Part shown: positions 18,991 to 27,485 of the stretch, piece after piece
Layout: each line of letters begins with the position of its first letter
Numbering within the stretch: position 1 is the first letter of the stretch
Origin: Flavobacteriales bacterium
GTDB lineage: Bacteria > Bacteroidota > Bacteroidia > UBA10329
Direction of reading: 5' to 3'
Length of the DNA: 64,000 nt
Assembly (NCBI GenBank): GCA_016124845.1
Contig: WGMW01000008.1
Span: 124,001-188,000, forward strand
Program-made: the position numbers and the translations under genes
Notes under the pieces: model-generated
Seen by the model: the letters and a program-made list of their open reading frames with translations, nothing else
Told to the model about the DNA's origin: nothing
Database searches by the model: none

Positions 18991-21900
18991 CTTCTTGAAA
19001 TCACCAACGGAAGCGAGTGAGTCTCGTCTCCCGAACGTAATTGAATGACGTATGTTCCCGCAGAAAGTTGTTCTATGTCCACGTCAAATCTGTTGGAACC
19101 AACGCTAACCTTCAAGACTCGCCCCATGACAACCTTGCCCATAGGGTCGATCACATTGAATGAGACTGTAGACCTTTCCTTTGAGTCTATCAAGATGTTG
19201 AACCGCTCTGATGTTGGATTTGGGAAAATCACAGGTCGCAACTGAGACCTCAGTTCTGAAATGCCAACATTTACTGAGGAGGGCAAAGTGATCGAATCGA
19301 TGCAGCCATAGTTGTTACTTACGACCAAAGTGACATAGTAAGAACCATTGGAGCTGTAAACATGAACAGGGCTTTGATCCGTACTGGTATTATCTGAACC
19401 TGAGGATGGATCTCCGAAATCCCAATACCAACTATCCGCAAAAAGTGAATTATCAGAGAAATGTACCGTATCGCTACCTGTTTGCGGATTTACCTCATAG
19501 CTATAGAAATTTGCAACCGGTGTGGGGTTTACAACCACTTGGTCATATACCACGGCTGAGTCATTTCCGTTTCCTGCATAGATCCAAAGTGCCACATCGT
19601 ACGTTCCTGCAGTTTGATACGTATGAACAGGGTTCTCCACAGAAGAACCGCTTCCATCCCCGAAACTCCAAAAATTGGTGACCGCATTCTCACTTTGGTT
19701 TGTAAAATGAACTTCCAATGGCGCACAACCGACCAATGTATCGACCGAAAATGCTGCAGAAATACTTGGAGAGATGGTCATAAAAGTTTGACATGAAACC
19801 GAGCAGCCCAATGAGTCATAAACATCTACTGTTGCGGTGTAAGTACCTGGGTTCTGATATACGTGCTGAACCGTGTCCCCGAACCCAAGAAGACCGTCTC
19901 CGAACGACCAATAGAAACTGAAAGGAGCCAATCCTCCAAATGTAACCTCTGATGTGAAAAATGTAGGCTCCCCTGACAGAAAAGAGTCAGCTGCGCAAGT
20001 TATCTGTGGAGCCGGAACAACGGTGACGGGAATGGTATTCGACATGGCCGTTTGACCGGCAGCACAACCTAATGAAGAAGTTACTGTACAAGAGACCACG
20101 TCACCGTCAGCAAGTTGATCTGTGGTAAGAACAGGGGCATCAGCTCCTATGGGGCTACCATTCACATTCCACTGATAGGAAGGGGACTGACCAACATTCT
20201 GAGCCGAAGCGGTGAAGGTGACCTGTGAACCCACACAAACTGTATTGGTCGTGTCTGCAAACTGCGTCTGTACCGAAATTGCCGGTGGAATGATCGAATC
20301 AACAACAATCATGACAGTATCCGTGAATGACTGTCCACAGCATTCGGTTTCTGTGGTAAGTGTAAGCTGATATACACCTGCTGAATCCCAGGAAACTCCT
20401 AATAGATCATAATAATTGGGACCGTTGTAAATAACCGTGTCTCCTTCTATATTGACCAATTCCCAGATGTAGTTATTTGCCGAAATGGAGCTATTGAAAT
20501 CTGACACGTCTCCAACGCATAGCTGGGTAGACCCCGTTTGGATCTGCGGATTGAGAGGAGGCACCTCTGAGTAAATGTCCACAAAATCCGTGTAGGTGAA
20601 TGCAATTCCGTTTACCAACAGCGTGAATGTCTTGAATCCGGGAGTGGAAAAAGTGGCAACCACTTCCTGTCCAAAGGCCGTTGAAGGATTTGCTCCTGAG
20701 CCAAAGAACCACTGAATGGTTCCGGAAATGTCGGTACTGAACCTGACGGGAGAATTCGTGCAGCCTCCAAGTTCCACATTAACTGTAGGTTGAGAAAGAC
20801 CATAAATATTTTGCAGAACCAACGGTTGACCACCGGGATGCTGATACAATTCACTCGAAATCCCATTGGATCCAGCACCTCCATCACCTCCTTTACCTCC
20901 ATGGCCTCCTTCACCTCCATCTCCACCAGCTCCTATATGACAAGCGGTAAATTTCGCTCCACCCTCACCTCCATGCCCTCCTTGGCCACCATTTCCACCA
21001 ATTCCACCAAGACCGCCAACCCCAGGAAATCCACTGGCCAGCTCACAGTCTTTTAACACTCCGTTGAAACCATTGTCCCAAGCAAAAATTGCGAATGAAC
21101 CACCTCCGCCTTGGCCACCACCACCTGCGGTTCCTCCGCCTCCGCCCTCACCGCCACCACCGCCACCGGCACCGGTTCCATTGCTATTACTTGGAATAGT
21201 ATCATCAATAGGCCACGGAATGTACGTGTAGAGCTGGCCTCCATAAGAACCACCTCCACCACCGCCTCCGCCTCCGGAGCCGTTTTCACCATCTGTGCCA
21301 TCAGACCCTACTCCCGGAGTAAAAAATCCTCCTGTGAGACTGTAAGTCCCGACCACACCCGGGATCCCGTCCAGTCCATCCGCTCCATTATCTCCATACT
21401 GCCCGTTATTTGAGGGAGTCTGGTCGCAAGAAGTAGAAACTATTGATGTGAAATTACCCATCCCACCGTTTCCACCACTGCCAAATCCGAGACCTGAACC
21501 ATCCTGCCCCAGATAGCCTGTAAACGCCTGTCCTCCACTCGGCCAAACATAGGTTCCACGTTCTCCACCGTTCCCACCATCTCCGCCAGCAAAGCTCCCT
21601 GGAAATGAACAGCAGCCACCGCTGCCGCCCTGTCTATTTCCTGAAGAATGCTCATGGCCAGCCTCTCCCTCTTGGCCGTTCACTCCAATGGCTCCAAGTG
21701 TTCCAAAGGAACCTGCCACTCCATTTCCACCATTACCGGAAATGACAGAACACCTCACGATCTGATAGTCTGAGCAATTATTGAGATAAACCCCATAGGT
21801 GGTAACACCTTGACCAAAACCATTGTCTGTCCGAATGGTCAGGTCCTGAATCCGGAACCCTGATTTACCAATGCATTCAATAGCTATAAGCCGCGGAGGC

Positions 21901-22286
21901 GACATTTGAGGGTTTGACGGGTCTCGGTAGATGGTACTAATGGCCGAATTGTCTTTCACCCATTGCGAGTTAAACCCTCCTATGAGCTGCGCGTTATTCG
22001 GAATTTGAAGAGCTGCAGTAAGAACATACGTACCACCTTGGATGTAAACCTTATTGGCATTGCCGCCCAACATTCCGATTCCTGTCAGAAGGTCGGTAGG
22101 GTCATTCGCAGTTCCTGCGGAAGAAGGAAGCCCTGTAACCGAAACATAGATGACATCGGAGTAGTTGGTACTTCCAAGCCCGCTACAGGTTTGACCCTGT
22201 GCAGAGAACGACCAAAGAAACGCCATCAGGATAGGCAGTTTCATCAAGAAACTTTGAAGGCTATTTTTCAAATTCAATCTACGCAT
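18987..22286 (-). CDS. Giant secreted glycine-rich PKD protein with T9SS type A sorting domain
   Basis: 1099 residues; a paralogue of the next gene. Signal peptide to ~32 (FLWSFSAQGQ); beta-helix-like start (YVSVTGLPSSAGTANDP) to ~170; Gly-rich tract ~180-490 (GGFGSGGNGGMG-type repeats with runs of up to nine Gly); Ig/PKD modules ~500-1010 (YWSFGDGLLGFGDTV, NFWSFGDGSGSSVENP, WYWDFGDPSSGS). The C-terminal sorting domain ~1015-1099 (VIFPNPTSERFNILI ... LSAGTYVIQL) is type A, whereas the paralogue has type B. First of a two-gene overlapping operon, transcribed away from pcrB. Confidence 0.88.
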   Translation of the reverse strand: MRRLNLKNSLQSFLMKLPILMAFLWSFSAQGQTCSGLGSTNYSDVIYVSVTGLPSSAGTANDPTDLLTGIGMLGGNANKVYIQGGTYVLTAALQIPNNAQLIGGFNSQWVKDNSAISTIYRDPSNPQMSPPRLIAIECIGKSGFRIQDLTIRTDNGFGQGVTTYGVYLNNCSDYQIVRCSVISGNGGNGVAGSFGTLGAIGVNGQEGEAGHEHSSGNRQGGSGGCCSFPGSFAGGDGGNGGERGTYVWPSGGQAFTGYLGQDGSGLGFGSGGNGGMGNFTSIVSTSCDQTPSNNGQYGDNGADGLDGIPGVVGTYSLTGGFFTPGVGSDGTDGENGSGGGGGGGGGSYGGQLYTYIPWPIDDTIPSNSNGTGAGGGGGGEGGGGGTAGGGGQGGGGSFAIFAWDNGFNGVLKDCELASGFPGVGGLGGIGGNGGQGGHGGEGGAKFTACHIGAGGDGGEGGHGGKGGDGGAGSNGISSELYQHPGGQPLVLQNIYGLSQPTVNVELGGCTNSPVRFSTDISGTIQWFFGSGANPSTAFGQEVVATFSTPGFKTFTLLVNGIAFTYTDFVDIYSEVPPLNPQIQTGSTQLCVGDVSDFNSSISANNYIWELVNIEGDTVIYNGPNYYDLLGVSWDSAGVYQLTLTTETECCGQSFTDTVMIVVDSIIPPAISVQTQFADTTNTVCVGSQVTFTASAQNVGQSPSYQWNVNGSPIGADAPVLTTDQLADGDVVSCTVTSSLGCAAGQTAMSNTIPVTVVPAPQITCAADSFLSGEPTFFTSEVTFGGLAPFSFYWSFGDGLLGFGDTVQHVYQNPGTYTATVDVYDSLGCSVSCQTFMTISPSISAAFSVDTLVGCAPLEVHFTNQSENAVTNFWSFGDGSGSSVENPVHTYQTAGTYDVALWIYAGNGNDSAVVYDQVVVNPTPVANFYSYEVNPQTGSDTVHFSDNSLFADSWYWDFGDPSSGSDNTSTDQSPVHVYSSNGSYYVTLVVSNNYGCIDSITLPSSVNVGISELRSQLRPVIFPNPTSERFNILIDSKERSTVSFNVIDPMGKVVMGRVLKVSVGSNRFDVDIEQLSAGTYVIQLRSGDETHSLPLVISRR

Positions 22287-22449
22287 AGAAAATGCTGCCG
22301 CAAGATCGGCATTGGTTCGAGTTTATCCAAACAATGAATGGAGTGGATTTACAAACCTTTCAACGGCTTAAGAACACAAGGGTTGCTCAACACCCAAGTC
22401 AAAGTCCAACATTTGTCTTCCGAGTTCCTTTTGGGCAAATTCCATCAAC

Positions 22450-22482
22450 TTGGTAAGAAACCACCGCCATTCCGTAAGTTTG
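22450..22482 (+). promoter_or_regulatory. Promoter for the pcrB operon
   Basis: TTGG at 22450-22453 and TAAGTTTG at 22475-22482 are spaced 21 bases apart, matching the Bacteroidota TTTG/TAnnTTTG arrangement. The ATG at 22494 would then have a leader of only a few bases, which argues against the long upstream ORF extension from 22338. Confidence 0.55.
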
Positions 22483-22493
22483 CAATCCGAAAC

Positions 22494-23222
22494 ATGGTAC
22501 TTGACCGTTTGCATAGCGCCAAAGCCGAAGGAACACGTTTGTTCTCATTGTTGATCGACCCCGACAAAACCGAGGGAACCGATCTTGAGCGAACGGCCAT
22601 CAATGCTCAACACGCGGGTGTAGATCTACTTTTCGTGGGCGGCAGTCTTCTGGTCAACGACCGATTGTTCGACACCGTTCAGATCATCAAGGCCAACTGC
22701 GATATTCCTGTGGTGCTTTTCCCTGGCGATAATATGCAAGTGGTTCCGAATGCAGATGCCATTCTTTTGCTGTCGGTGATTTCTGGAAGAAATGCTGAGA
22801 TGCTGATCGGCAAACACGTGGTGGCCGCACCAAGATTGAAGAACAGCGGGCTGGAGATCATCCCAACGGGATACATGCTTATTGACAGCGGCAAACCGAC
22901 CACCGCTTCTTACATGAGCAACACCAATCCGTTGCCACATGACAAGGATGATATTGCAGCCTGCACGGCCATGGCAGGCGAAATGCTCGGCATGAAAACC
23001 ATTTTCATGGATGGTGGCAGCGGTGCATTCAATGCTGTTTCTGAAAGCATGGTGAAACGCGTGGCACAGCACGTGGATGTTCCGTTAATTATTGGTGGCG
23101 GACTGAAAACCCCCGAAATGGCCAAAGCGCGTTTCGATGCAGGTGCAACGGTTGTAGTGGTTGGCAATGCCATCGAACAAAATGGCTCATTGCTTGCCGA
23201 AATGGCAAGTGCCAAATTCTGA
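22494..23222 (+). CDS. pcrB: Geranylgeranylglyceryl/heptaprenylglyceryl phosphate synthase (PcrB family)
   Basis: 242 residues from ATG 22494; the frame is open back to 22338, but those codons overlap the promoter. A TIM-barrel prenyltransferase with metal/phosphate signature LLIDPDK near residue 20, GGSLL, the substrate-region IPTGYMLID near 130 and the C-terminal phosphate loop IIGGGLKTPEMAKA near 205. The family joins a polyprenyl diphosphate to sn-glycerol-1-phosphate. In Bacteroidota the enzymes are GGGPS-like, but the lipid's role is unclear. First gene of a four-gene operon, 3 bases before the YkoF-like gene. Confidence 0.9.
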   Translation: MVLDRLHSAKAEGTRLFSLLIDPDKTEGTDLERTAINAQHAGVDLLFVGGSLLVNDRLFDTVQIIKANCDIPVVLFPGDNMQVVPNADAILLLSVISGRNAEMLIGKHVVAAPRLKNSGLEIIPTGYMLIDSGKPTTASYMSNTNPLPHDKDDIAACTAMAGEMLGMKTIFMDGGSGAFNAVSESMVKRVAQHVDVPLIIGGGLKTPEMAKARFDAGATVVVVGNAIEQNGSLLAEMASAKF

Positions 23223-23225
23223 GAA

Positions 23226-23501
23226 ATGAAAGTTACACTTGAAATTACGATGTATCCGTTGACCGATGGGTATAAAGAACCTATCAAGGATTTTCTGCGG
23301 GAACTGAACAAATGCCAACGAATTGAGGTGATCACCAATGGTGTAAGCACGCAGGTTTTCGGAGAATACGATGATGTAATGGCCGCGTATACCTCTTCGC
23401 TCAAACCGACCTTCCAATCGGAATTGACCGTTGCGGTGGTCTCAAAGCTCATCAACACACATTTGCCGCCCGACCGCTGGGACACATCGCAATGGACCTG
23501 A
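23226..23501 (+). CDS. YkoF-like thiamine/HMP-binding protein
   Basis: 91 residues, a single alpha/beta domain of the YkoF/MTH1187 thiamine-binding type: LEITMYPLTDGY at the start and the typical GVSTQVFGEYDDVM near residue 40. Relatives bind thiamine or its pyrimidine moiety. There is no signal peptide, so it is cytoplasmic. It lies between pcrB and a PnuC-type transporter. Together with the TPP-riboswitch-controlled receptor at 32.5 kb it suggests vitamin B1 salvage; this is inference. Confidence 0.7.
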   Translation: MKVTLEITMYPLTDGYKEPIKDFLRELNKCQRIEVITNGVSTQVFGEYDDVMAAYTSSLKPTFQSELTVAVVSKLINTHLPPDRWDTSQWT

Positions 23502-23505
23502 GCCG

Positions 23506-24075
23506 TTGAATTCACTCCAACGCATCTTCGAACCGCGTTTTTGGTCCACCGACCGAATTGTTGAAGCCGTTGCGGTCATTGCCAGTTTCCTCTACACCTT
23601 CCTGTACATCAAAGAAAGTGCTTGGTGCTGGCCGTTCGCATTCATAGGTTCTGCGCTTTTCACCTACCTGTGCTACGCACGAAGGATTCTGGCGGAAAGC
23701 TTTCTCCAGTTCTTTTATGTGCTGATGGCAGTCTACGGCTACATGACCATGGGAAACCAATGGCAGGCCAATGTTTGGAGTTGGCAGAGCCATCTCATTT
23801 GGATTGCCATCGGTACGGTCGGCATGTTCATTTCCGCCTTCTTGCTGAAGAGATTCACAACCGCGCAAATGCCGCTCGAAGACAGCTTCACCACGGTTTT
23901 CAGCCTGATCGCCACATGGATCATGGTGAATTATGTACACGAGAATTACCTGTATTGGATCGTTATCGACCTTGTTTCGGTGCATCTGTATTGGAAGAGG
24001 AAGCTTTACTTCGGTTCCGCGCTTTTTGTAGCATACACCATTTTGGTCACCGCAGGTTATTTCAGATGGATGTGA
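23506..24075 (+). CDS. PnuC-family vitamin transporter (nicotinamide riboside or thiamine type)
   Basis: 189 residues from TTG 23506, five bases after the YkoF stop. An ATG at 23431 in the same frame would overlap ykoF by 71 bases and is unlikely, but the true start is unproven. About seven membrane helices (VEAVAVIASFLYTFLY, AFIGSALFTYLCY, SFLQFFYVLMAVYGYM, LIWIAIGTVGMFI, FTTVFSLIATWIMV, YLYWIVIDLVSVHLYW, ALFVAYTILVTAG). The WIVIDLVSVHLYWKR segment is typical of PnuC/PnuT. PnuC carriers move unphosphorylated vitamins and depend on a cytoplasmic kinase for trapping; a kinase-like gene follows. Confidence 0.85.
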   Translation: MNSLQRIFEPRFWSTDRIVEAVAVIASFLYTFLYIKESAWCWPFAFIGSALFTYLCYARRILAESFLQFFYVLMAVYGYMTMGNQWQANVWSWQSHLIWIAIGTVGMFISAFLLKRFTTAQMPLEDSFTTVFSLIATWIMVNYVHENYLYWIVIDLVSVHLYWKRKLYFGSALFVAYTILVTAGYFRWM

Positions 24076-24106
24076 GGATGGGTGCGAATTACGAATTGAT
24101 GCGAAT

Positions 24107-24661
24107 ATGACGAATCGGGATTCTTTGAGTAGGAAAATCGGTATCGTTGCGCTTGTCGGACCCGAAAGCACAGGTAAAACCACGCTGGCGCAAGAATTAG
24201 CGGTTCATTACAATGGAAGTTTCGTGCCTGAATTTTCGCGTGAATTTTTGGAAGCACGGGATGGAAAGTACACTCAGGCCGACCTCCTCACCATTGCCAA
24301 AGGACAGCTTGGCCTTGAAAATGAGGCCATCCAAAACGGAAAAGAACCTATTTTCTGCGATACCGATGTCGTAGTGGTAATGGTCTGGCACGAGTTCAAA
24401 TACAATGAAAAAAGCGCAGCTCTTGAAGCACTTTTCAAGCAACAGCCAAAACGAAAATATCTGCTCACCTATCCCGACCTTCCTTGGCAGAATGATCCGC
24501 TGCGCGAAAATCCGAATGACCTCAACGCTCTTTTCGAACTCTATGACGCCACATTGAACAGGCTGGACGTTGATTATTCCGTAGTGAAAGGAACTGGTTC
24601 TGCCCGGTTGGAAAATGCAATTGACCTTTCAGAATCAAGTTTCACAGAGATAGATCCATAA
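24107..24661 (+). CDS. NadR-like ribosylnicotinamide kinase domain ATPase
   Basis: 184 residues, P-loop kinase of the NadR C-terminal (AAA_28) type: Walker A GPESTGKTT near residue 18, PEFSREFLE near 40 and the FCDTDVVVVMVWHEF segment near 87. There is no nucleotidyltransferase domain and no HTH, unlike full-length NadR. Next to a PnuC carrier it most likely phosphorylates the imported vitamin and traps it. Nicotinamide riboside is the usual substrate; thiamine is an alternative because of the YkoF-like neighbour. Last gene of the operon. Confidence 0.82.
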   Translation: MTNRDSLSRKIGIVALVGPESTGKTTLAQELAVHYNGSFVPEFSREFLEARDGKYTQADLLTIAKGQLGLENEAIQNGKEPIFCDTDVVVVMVWHEFKYNEKSAALEALFKQQPKRKYLLTYPDLPWQNDPLRENPNDLNALFELYDATLNRLDVDYSVVKGTGSARLENAIDLSESSFTEIDP

Positions 24662-24697
24662 ACCAAAACTCGCATAAACACCTTCGGAAGCACTTAA

Positions 24698-25729
24698 TCA
24701 ATCATTTTCCCATTTGGCCAAATAAGGGTCATAGGAACAGCGCAATGGTTTGGACAAGTCATCATCTACATCAGAAACAAATGCACGGCAATCAGTACAG
24801 ATATAGCGGAACTCACAATCCTTGCACACTAAAATTTGATCTTTGGTCATTTTCCCAAATCGTTTGAACTCCTCAATCTTGAGGATGGAGTCAAAGCGTG
24901 TAGAATGGGCATTCCCGAACGAATGCCCCATTGATGGGCAATTCTTAATATTTCCATGTACATCCACGGAAATTTTCCCATTCAAACAGGAGTTAAAGTG
25001 TTTTGCTTCTGAAAACAAATCTCTGTTGACCACAAATCCATCTGGATGAATAAATCCGCAATGGTCTGAAGATGTGATCCTATTTGTGATCTGGTAAACA
25101 GGACACTCTTCTCGTTCGTTTGATAGCAGTTGGTTTGAGTAAGCCGAATGAATGATGATCTTTACCAATGCTGGAAATTTCCGGGACAACACCCTTCCTA
25201 TTTGGGTGTTTTCATGACCAATGTTTGCAATTATCAATTCTACATCCGTAAATCCTTCACTCTGGGCATGACCAAGGATCGTTTCAATCTCTACGGTAGG
25301 AATCATCTCGAAAAAGCGCAATTGTAACGCTTGACAGTTTAGTTCCGATAACTGCTTTAGAATATATTCAAACGGATGTCGCGAATTGCTGTCCGAGTCT
25401 ATTATGGCATGAGTGACCGGGCTCGGTGATTCCCATTGAAATTGCATTTGGGGGAACACGCGACTTTCCTCCTCCGTACACCAAAAGCCGTATTCCCGGC
25501 TTTCCAAGACCTTCAGTTGCTCCAACAACTTTACTCCATTTGGCTTCTGAGAAATTCGTTGAATGTCATTAGAACTCAAAAACCTTCCGTCCGTTATTTC
25601 TTCGAACAATTCATTTGAGATAAACACATATTCGGAACGCTGGAGGTCGCAGACAATGGCGCGAACCGCACCCTTCACAGGAACGCAGCACGCGAACAAC
25701 CGGAACCCTTTCTGCACTTCATCCTTCAT
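24698..25729 (-). CDS. gwsS: Grasp-with-spasm system SPASM-domain peptide maturase (GwsS-like)
   Basis: 343 residues. The N-terminus (FRLFACCVPVKGAVRAIVCDL) and overall layout match the SPASM-only maturase of the Bacteroidota grasp-with-spasm RiPP system. A barrel-like central part (~90-240) lacks the CxxxCxxC radical-SAM cluster. The SPASM cysteines are present at the end: CLNG...NCPSMGH (~255-275) and CKDCEFRYICTDCRAF...RC (~305-332). It probably binds Fe-S clusters and helps modify or recognise a peptide together with the ATP-grasp ligase. It starts 11 bases inside the preceding small ORF, so translation is coupled. Last gene of the operon. Confidence 0.82.
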   Translation of the reverse strand: MKDEVQKGFRLFACCVPVKGAVRAIVCDLQRSEYVFISNELFEEITDGRFLSSNDIQRISQKPNGVKLLEQLKVLESREYGFWCTEEESRVFPQMQFQWESPSPVTHAIIDSDSNSRHPFEYILKQLSELNCQALQLRFFEMIPTVEIETILGHAQSEGFTDVELIIANIGHENTQIGRVLSRKFPALVKIIIHSAYSNQLLSNEREECPVYQITNRITSSDHCGFIHPDGFVVNRDLFSEAKHFNSCLNGKISVDVHGNIKNCPSMGHSFGNAHSTRFDSILKIEEFKRFGKMTKDQILVCKDCEFRYICTDCRAFVSDVDDDLSKPLRCSYDPYLAKWEND

Positions 25730-25943
25730 TGTTGAAGGGATTCCAATGCGTAAAATCCAATGTATTTGAGTACCTCCTGATAAATTGTCCTGTCAATTGA
25801 TTCCTTTTTCCTGAACTGTCACTTTCTATGGTTCGGAACACTGGTTCATCTTTCATGTCGACAGCAAATGAATAGAGCATGCAGTAGGAGACACTTGTCC
25901 TGTCTTGTCGTTCGCTCAATATCAATTCAAACTCAGGTATCAT
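25719..25943 (-). CDS. Small protein between the two RiPP maturases, possible precursor or partner
   Basis: 74 residues. The start overlaps the ATP-grasp stop by 4 bases (ATGA) and the end overlaps the SPASM gene by 11 bases, so it is translationally coupled to both and likely real. The first half (EFELILSERQDRTSVSYCM) looks like two beta strands. The second half has an acidic Ser/Thr-rich stretch (FRTIESDSSGKR) and ends in FTHWNPFNNEG. Graspetide precursors carry Thr/Ser/Lys acceptors with Asp/Glu donors, which this peptide has, but I do not recognise a repeated core. It could instead be an accessory recognition protein. Confidence 0.65.
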   Translation of the reverse strand: MIPEFELILSERQDRTSVSYCMLYSFAVDMKDEPVFRTIESDSSGKRNQLTGQFIRRYSNTLDFTHWNPFNNEG

Positions 25944-26926
25944 TCTCGGTCTATCAGATATTCTGCAATTGTCTTTTCAATCGGGAACTCACAATCTGTA
26001 CTTAAAGCATCAAACTGACCGATCGGGTTCACTTCCAAGAAGTAGTATTGGTCATCCTCAGACAGAACCATGTCTATCAGCCCGAAATTCAGGTTGAGAC
26101 CACCCATCAGGTTAAACAACTTTGCAGAAATGGTTTCCGGAAGCTCGAATGGTACAACCCTGTTCGGGAGTGAATGGTCATACTGCCTGAAATCCGTACG
26201 TGTCTTTGGATTATTCTGTGAGAAGATGGCACCACAGAAAATCCTGTTTCCAACAACACAGATTCTCAGATCCACTTTTTTCCGAACCTCTTGTTGGAAT
26301 AGAGACGGGCCAATGTGTTCCGGTAGATTCCCTATTGAATCCGCAGTTACTTTCAGAGTGGGGTGGGCATAATGCTTGTCATCTCGCTTGAAATTGAAAC
26401 TGTTGTAAATGGCCTTGCTTATCATGCCTTCATGGCATTCCTCAAAAAAGGATGCGATATCCTTCCGTGTGTTCAGTATGCGTGTTTCAGGTATGATTAG
26501 TTCAGCAGTTTTTGCTTTTTCAAGTACCATCAATTTGTTGGTCTCGTACCGAAACGGATTGCCCAAGTGTCGTTTGGTCATCAATAGTCCGTTTATCCAA
26601 CTATTTATGGATGTCCATTCCCATCGTAGAAAAGCTGTGGCAGACCTTCCGAGATCAGTATTCTCGAATTCAGTCTTAGATTGTTGTTCTACATCTACGA
26701 GATCTCCGCCACGGAACCATACTGAATGGATTTCAGATAATGTAACCTTTATATTACTGCTTTTAAGAACGATTTCTGAATACCTACCGGCAATGTTGGC
26801 GCTGCAAAATCTTAAATTCTTCTCAGCATGAAATGGTATTCTTACATGTTCAGCCCCAAAATGACTGAGCCAATCAATGACCTTGTTGGTGCTATGGTCA
26901 TACGGTTGGGATAGGAGAACTATCAA
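25940..26926 (-). CDS. gwsG: Grasp-with-spasm system ATP-grasp peptide maturase (GwsG-like)
   Basis: 328 residues of the MvdD/MdnC-like ATP-grasp ligase family: N-terminal VLLSQPYDHSTNKVIDW, SVWFRGGD near residue 70, an ATP-grasp core ~120-300 and the metal-binding FLEVNPIGQFDAL near 300, where family members have EVNPxGQ. These enzymes form ester or amide links between side chains of a ribosomal peptide (graspetides). The substrate would be encoded nearby. The gene is 40 bases after the 172-residue gene and 4-base overlapped with the 74-residue ORF. The region looks more A/T-rich than its flanks, by eye. Confidence 0.88.
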   Translation of the reverse strand: MIVLLSQPYDHSTNKVIDWLSHFGAEHVRIPFHAEKNLRFCSANIAGRYSEIVLKSSNIKVTLSEIHSVWFRGGDLVDVEQQSKTEFENTDLGRSATAFLRWEWTSINSWINGLLMTKRHLGNPFRYETNKLMVLEKAKTAELIIPETRILNTRKDIASFFEECHEGMISKAIYNSFNFKRDDKHYAHPTLKVTADSIGNLPEHIGPSLFQQEVRKKVDLRICVVGNRIFCGAIFSQNNPKTRTDFRQYDHSLPNRVVPFELPETISAKLFNLMGGLNLNFGLIDMVLSEDDQYYFLEVNPIGQFDALSTDCEFPIEKTIAEYLIDRE

Positions 26927-26966
26927 TGTGCTTATAGTGAGAATTCATTCCAATCACTAATTCCTA

Positions 26967-27485
26967 CTAATTATTTTTTGATTTGGAATAATCAATCCAA
27001 TCACCTCGATTCCAAATACTGCGTGAAGCCACTTTGCCAGATGTAAATGAGATTACCCTTCTAACTGTTCTCAGATTCTCATCCCAGTAAAACTCAATAT
27101 AAGTGCGATATGCCATAAACATGTTTTTTCCAAGATATGAGATGTCTCTAAACGTCACGCTTGTCCTAAACTCTTCAACTCTGACAAGCGTATCTATTCG
27201 GGCAGAGTGATGTTGAAAGTCGAGATTGGATATTGCTTTTTTAATGTCATCTATATTGGCAAACCTACTATTGATTAAGCGTGAAGTGTCCAACACGAAC
27301 AACATTAACGTTGAGTCCTCCATATTGCCATATATCAAAGCGTTATGAACTTTAAAGGCTTCTATCCTATGATCTTCAAATAATTCGCTGCTTCTGTAGA
27401 AATCAACCAAGTCATTGGGCTGGGTAAAACCTGCACAATTCAACATGAATACAAGTATTATGCAGGTTGAAATGTTCCTAATCAT
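26967..27485 (-). CDS. Unrecognised secreted protein in the RiPP operon
   Basis: 172 residues from ATG 27485, which overlaps the upstream stop by 8 bases; the frame is open to 27668 but that part lies inside the upstream gene. A signal peptide with lipobox-like end (IILVFMLNCAGF) suggests a lipoprotein or periplasmic protein. The rest is a mixed alpha/beta domain without a family I recognise (LMLFVLDTSRLINS, YRTYIEFYWDEN). Its place between the large C-terminally odd protein and the ATP-grasp gene suggests a part in the same pathway, for example handling of the exported product. Function unknown. Confidence 0.7.
   Translation of the reverse strand: MIRNISTCIILVFMLNCAGFTQPNDLVDFYRSSELFEDHRIEAFKVHNALIYGNMEDSTLMLFVLDTSRLINSRFANIDDIKKAISNLDFQHHSARIDTLVRVEEFRTSVTFRDISYLGKNMFMAYRTYIEFYWDENLRTVRRVISFTSGKVASRSIWNRGDWIDYSKSKNN

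Noticed and set aside
17538-21301. Plus- and minus-strand Pro/Ser/Glu-rich ORFs across the glycine-rich tracts
   Set aside because: They are frame shadows of GGN-rich codons (CCACCTCCG-type DNA) in the two giant proteins.
22338-22493. N-terminal extension of PcrB
   Set aside because: It overlaps a well-placed promoter and has no similarity to the family start.
22494-24661. A THI-box in front of the pcrB-YkoF-PnuC operon
   Set aside because: I looked for CTGAGA and the TAATGC-GCGTA core upstream and inside; none is present.
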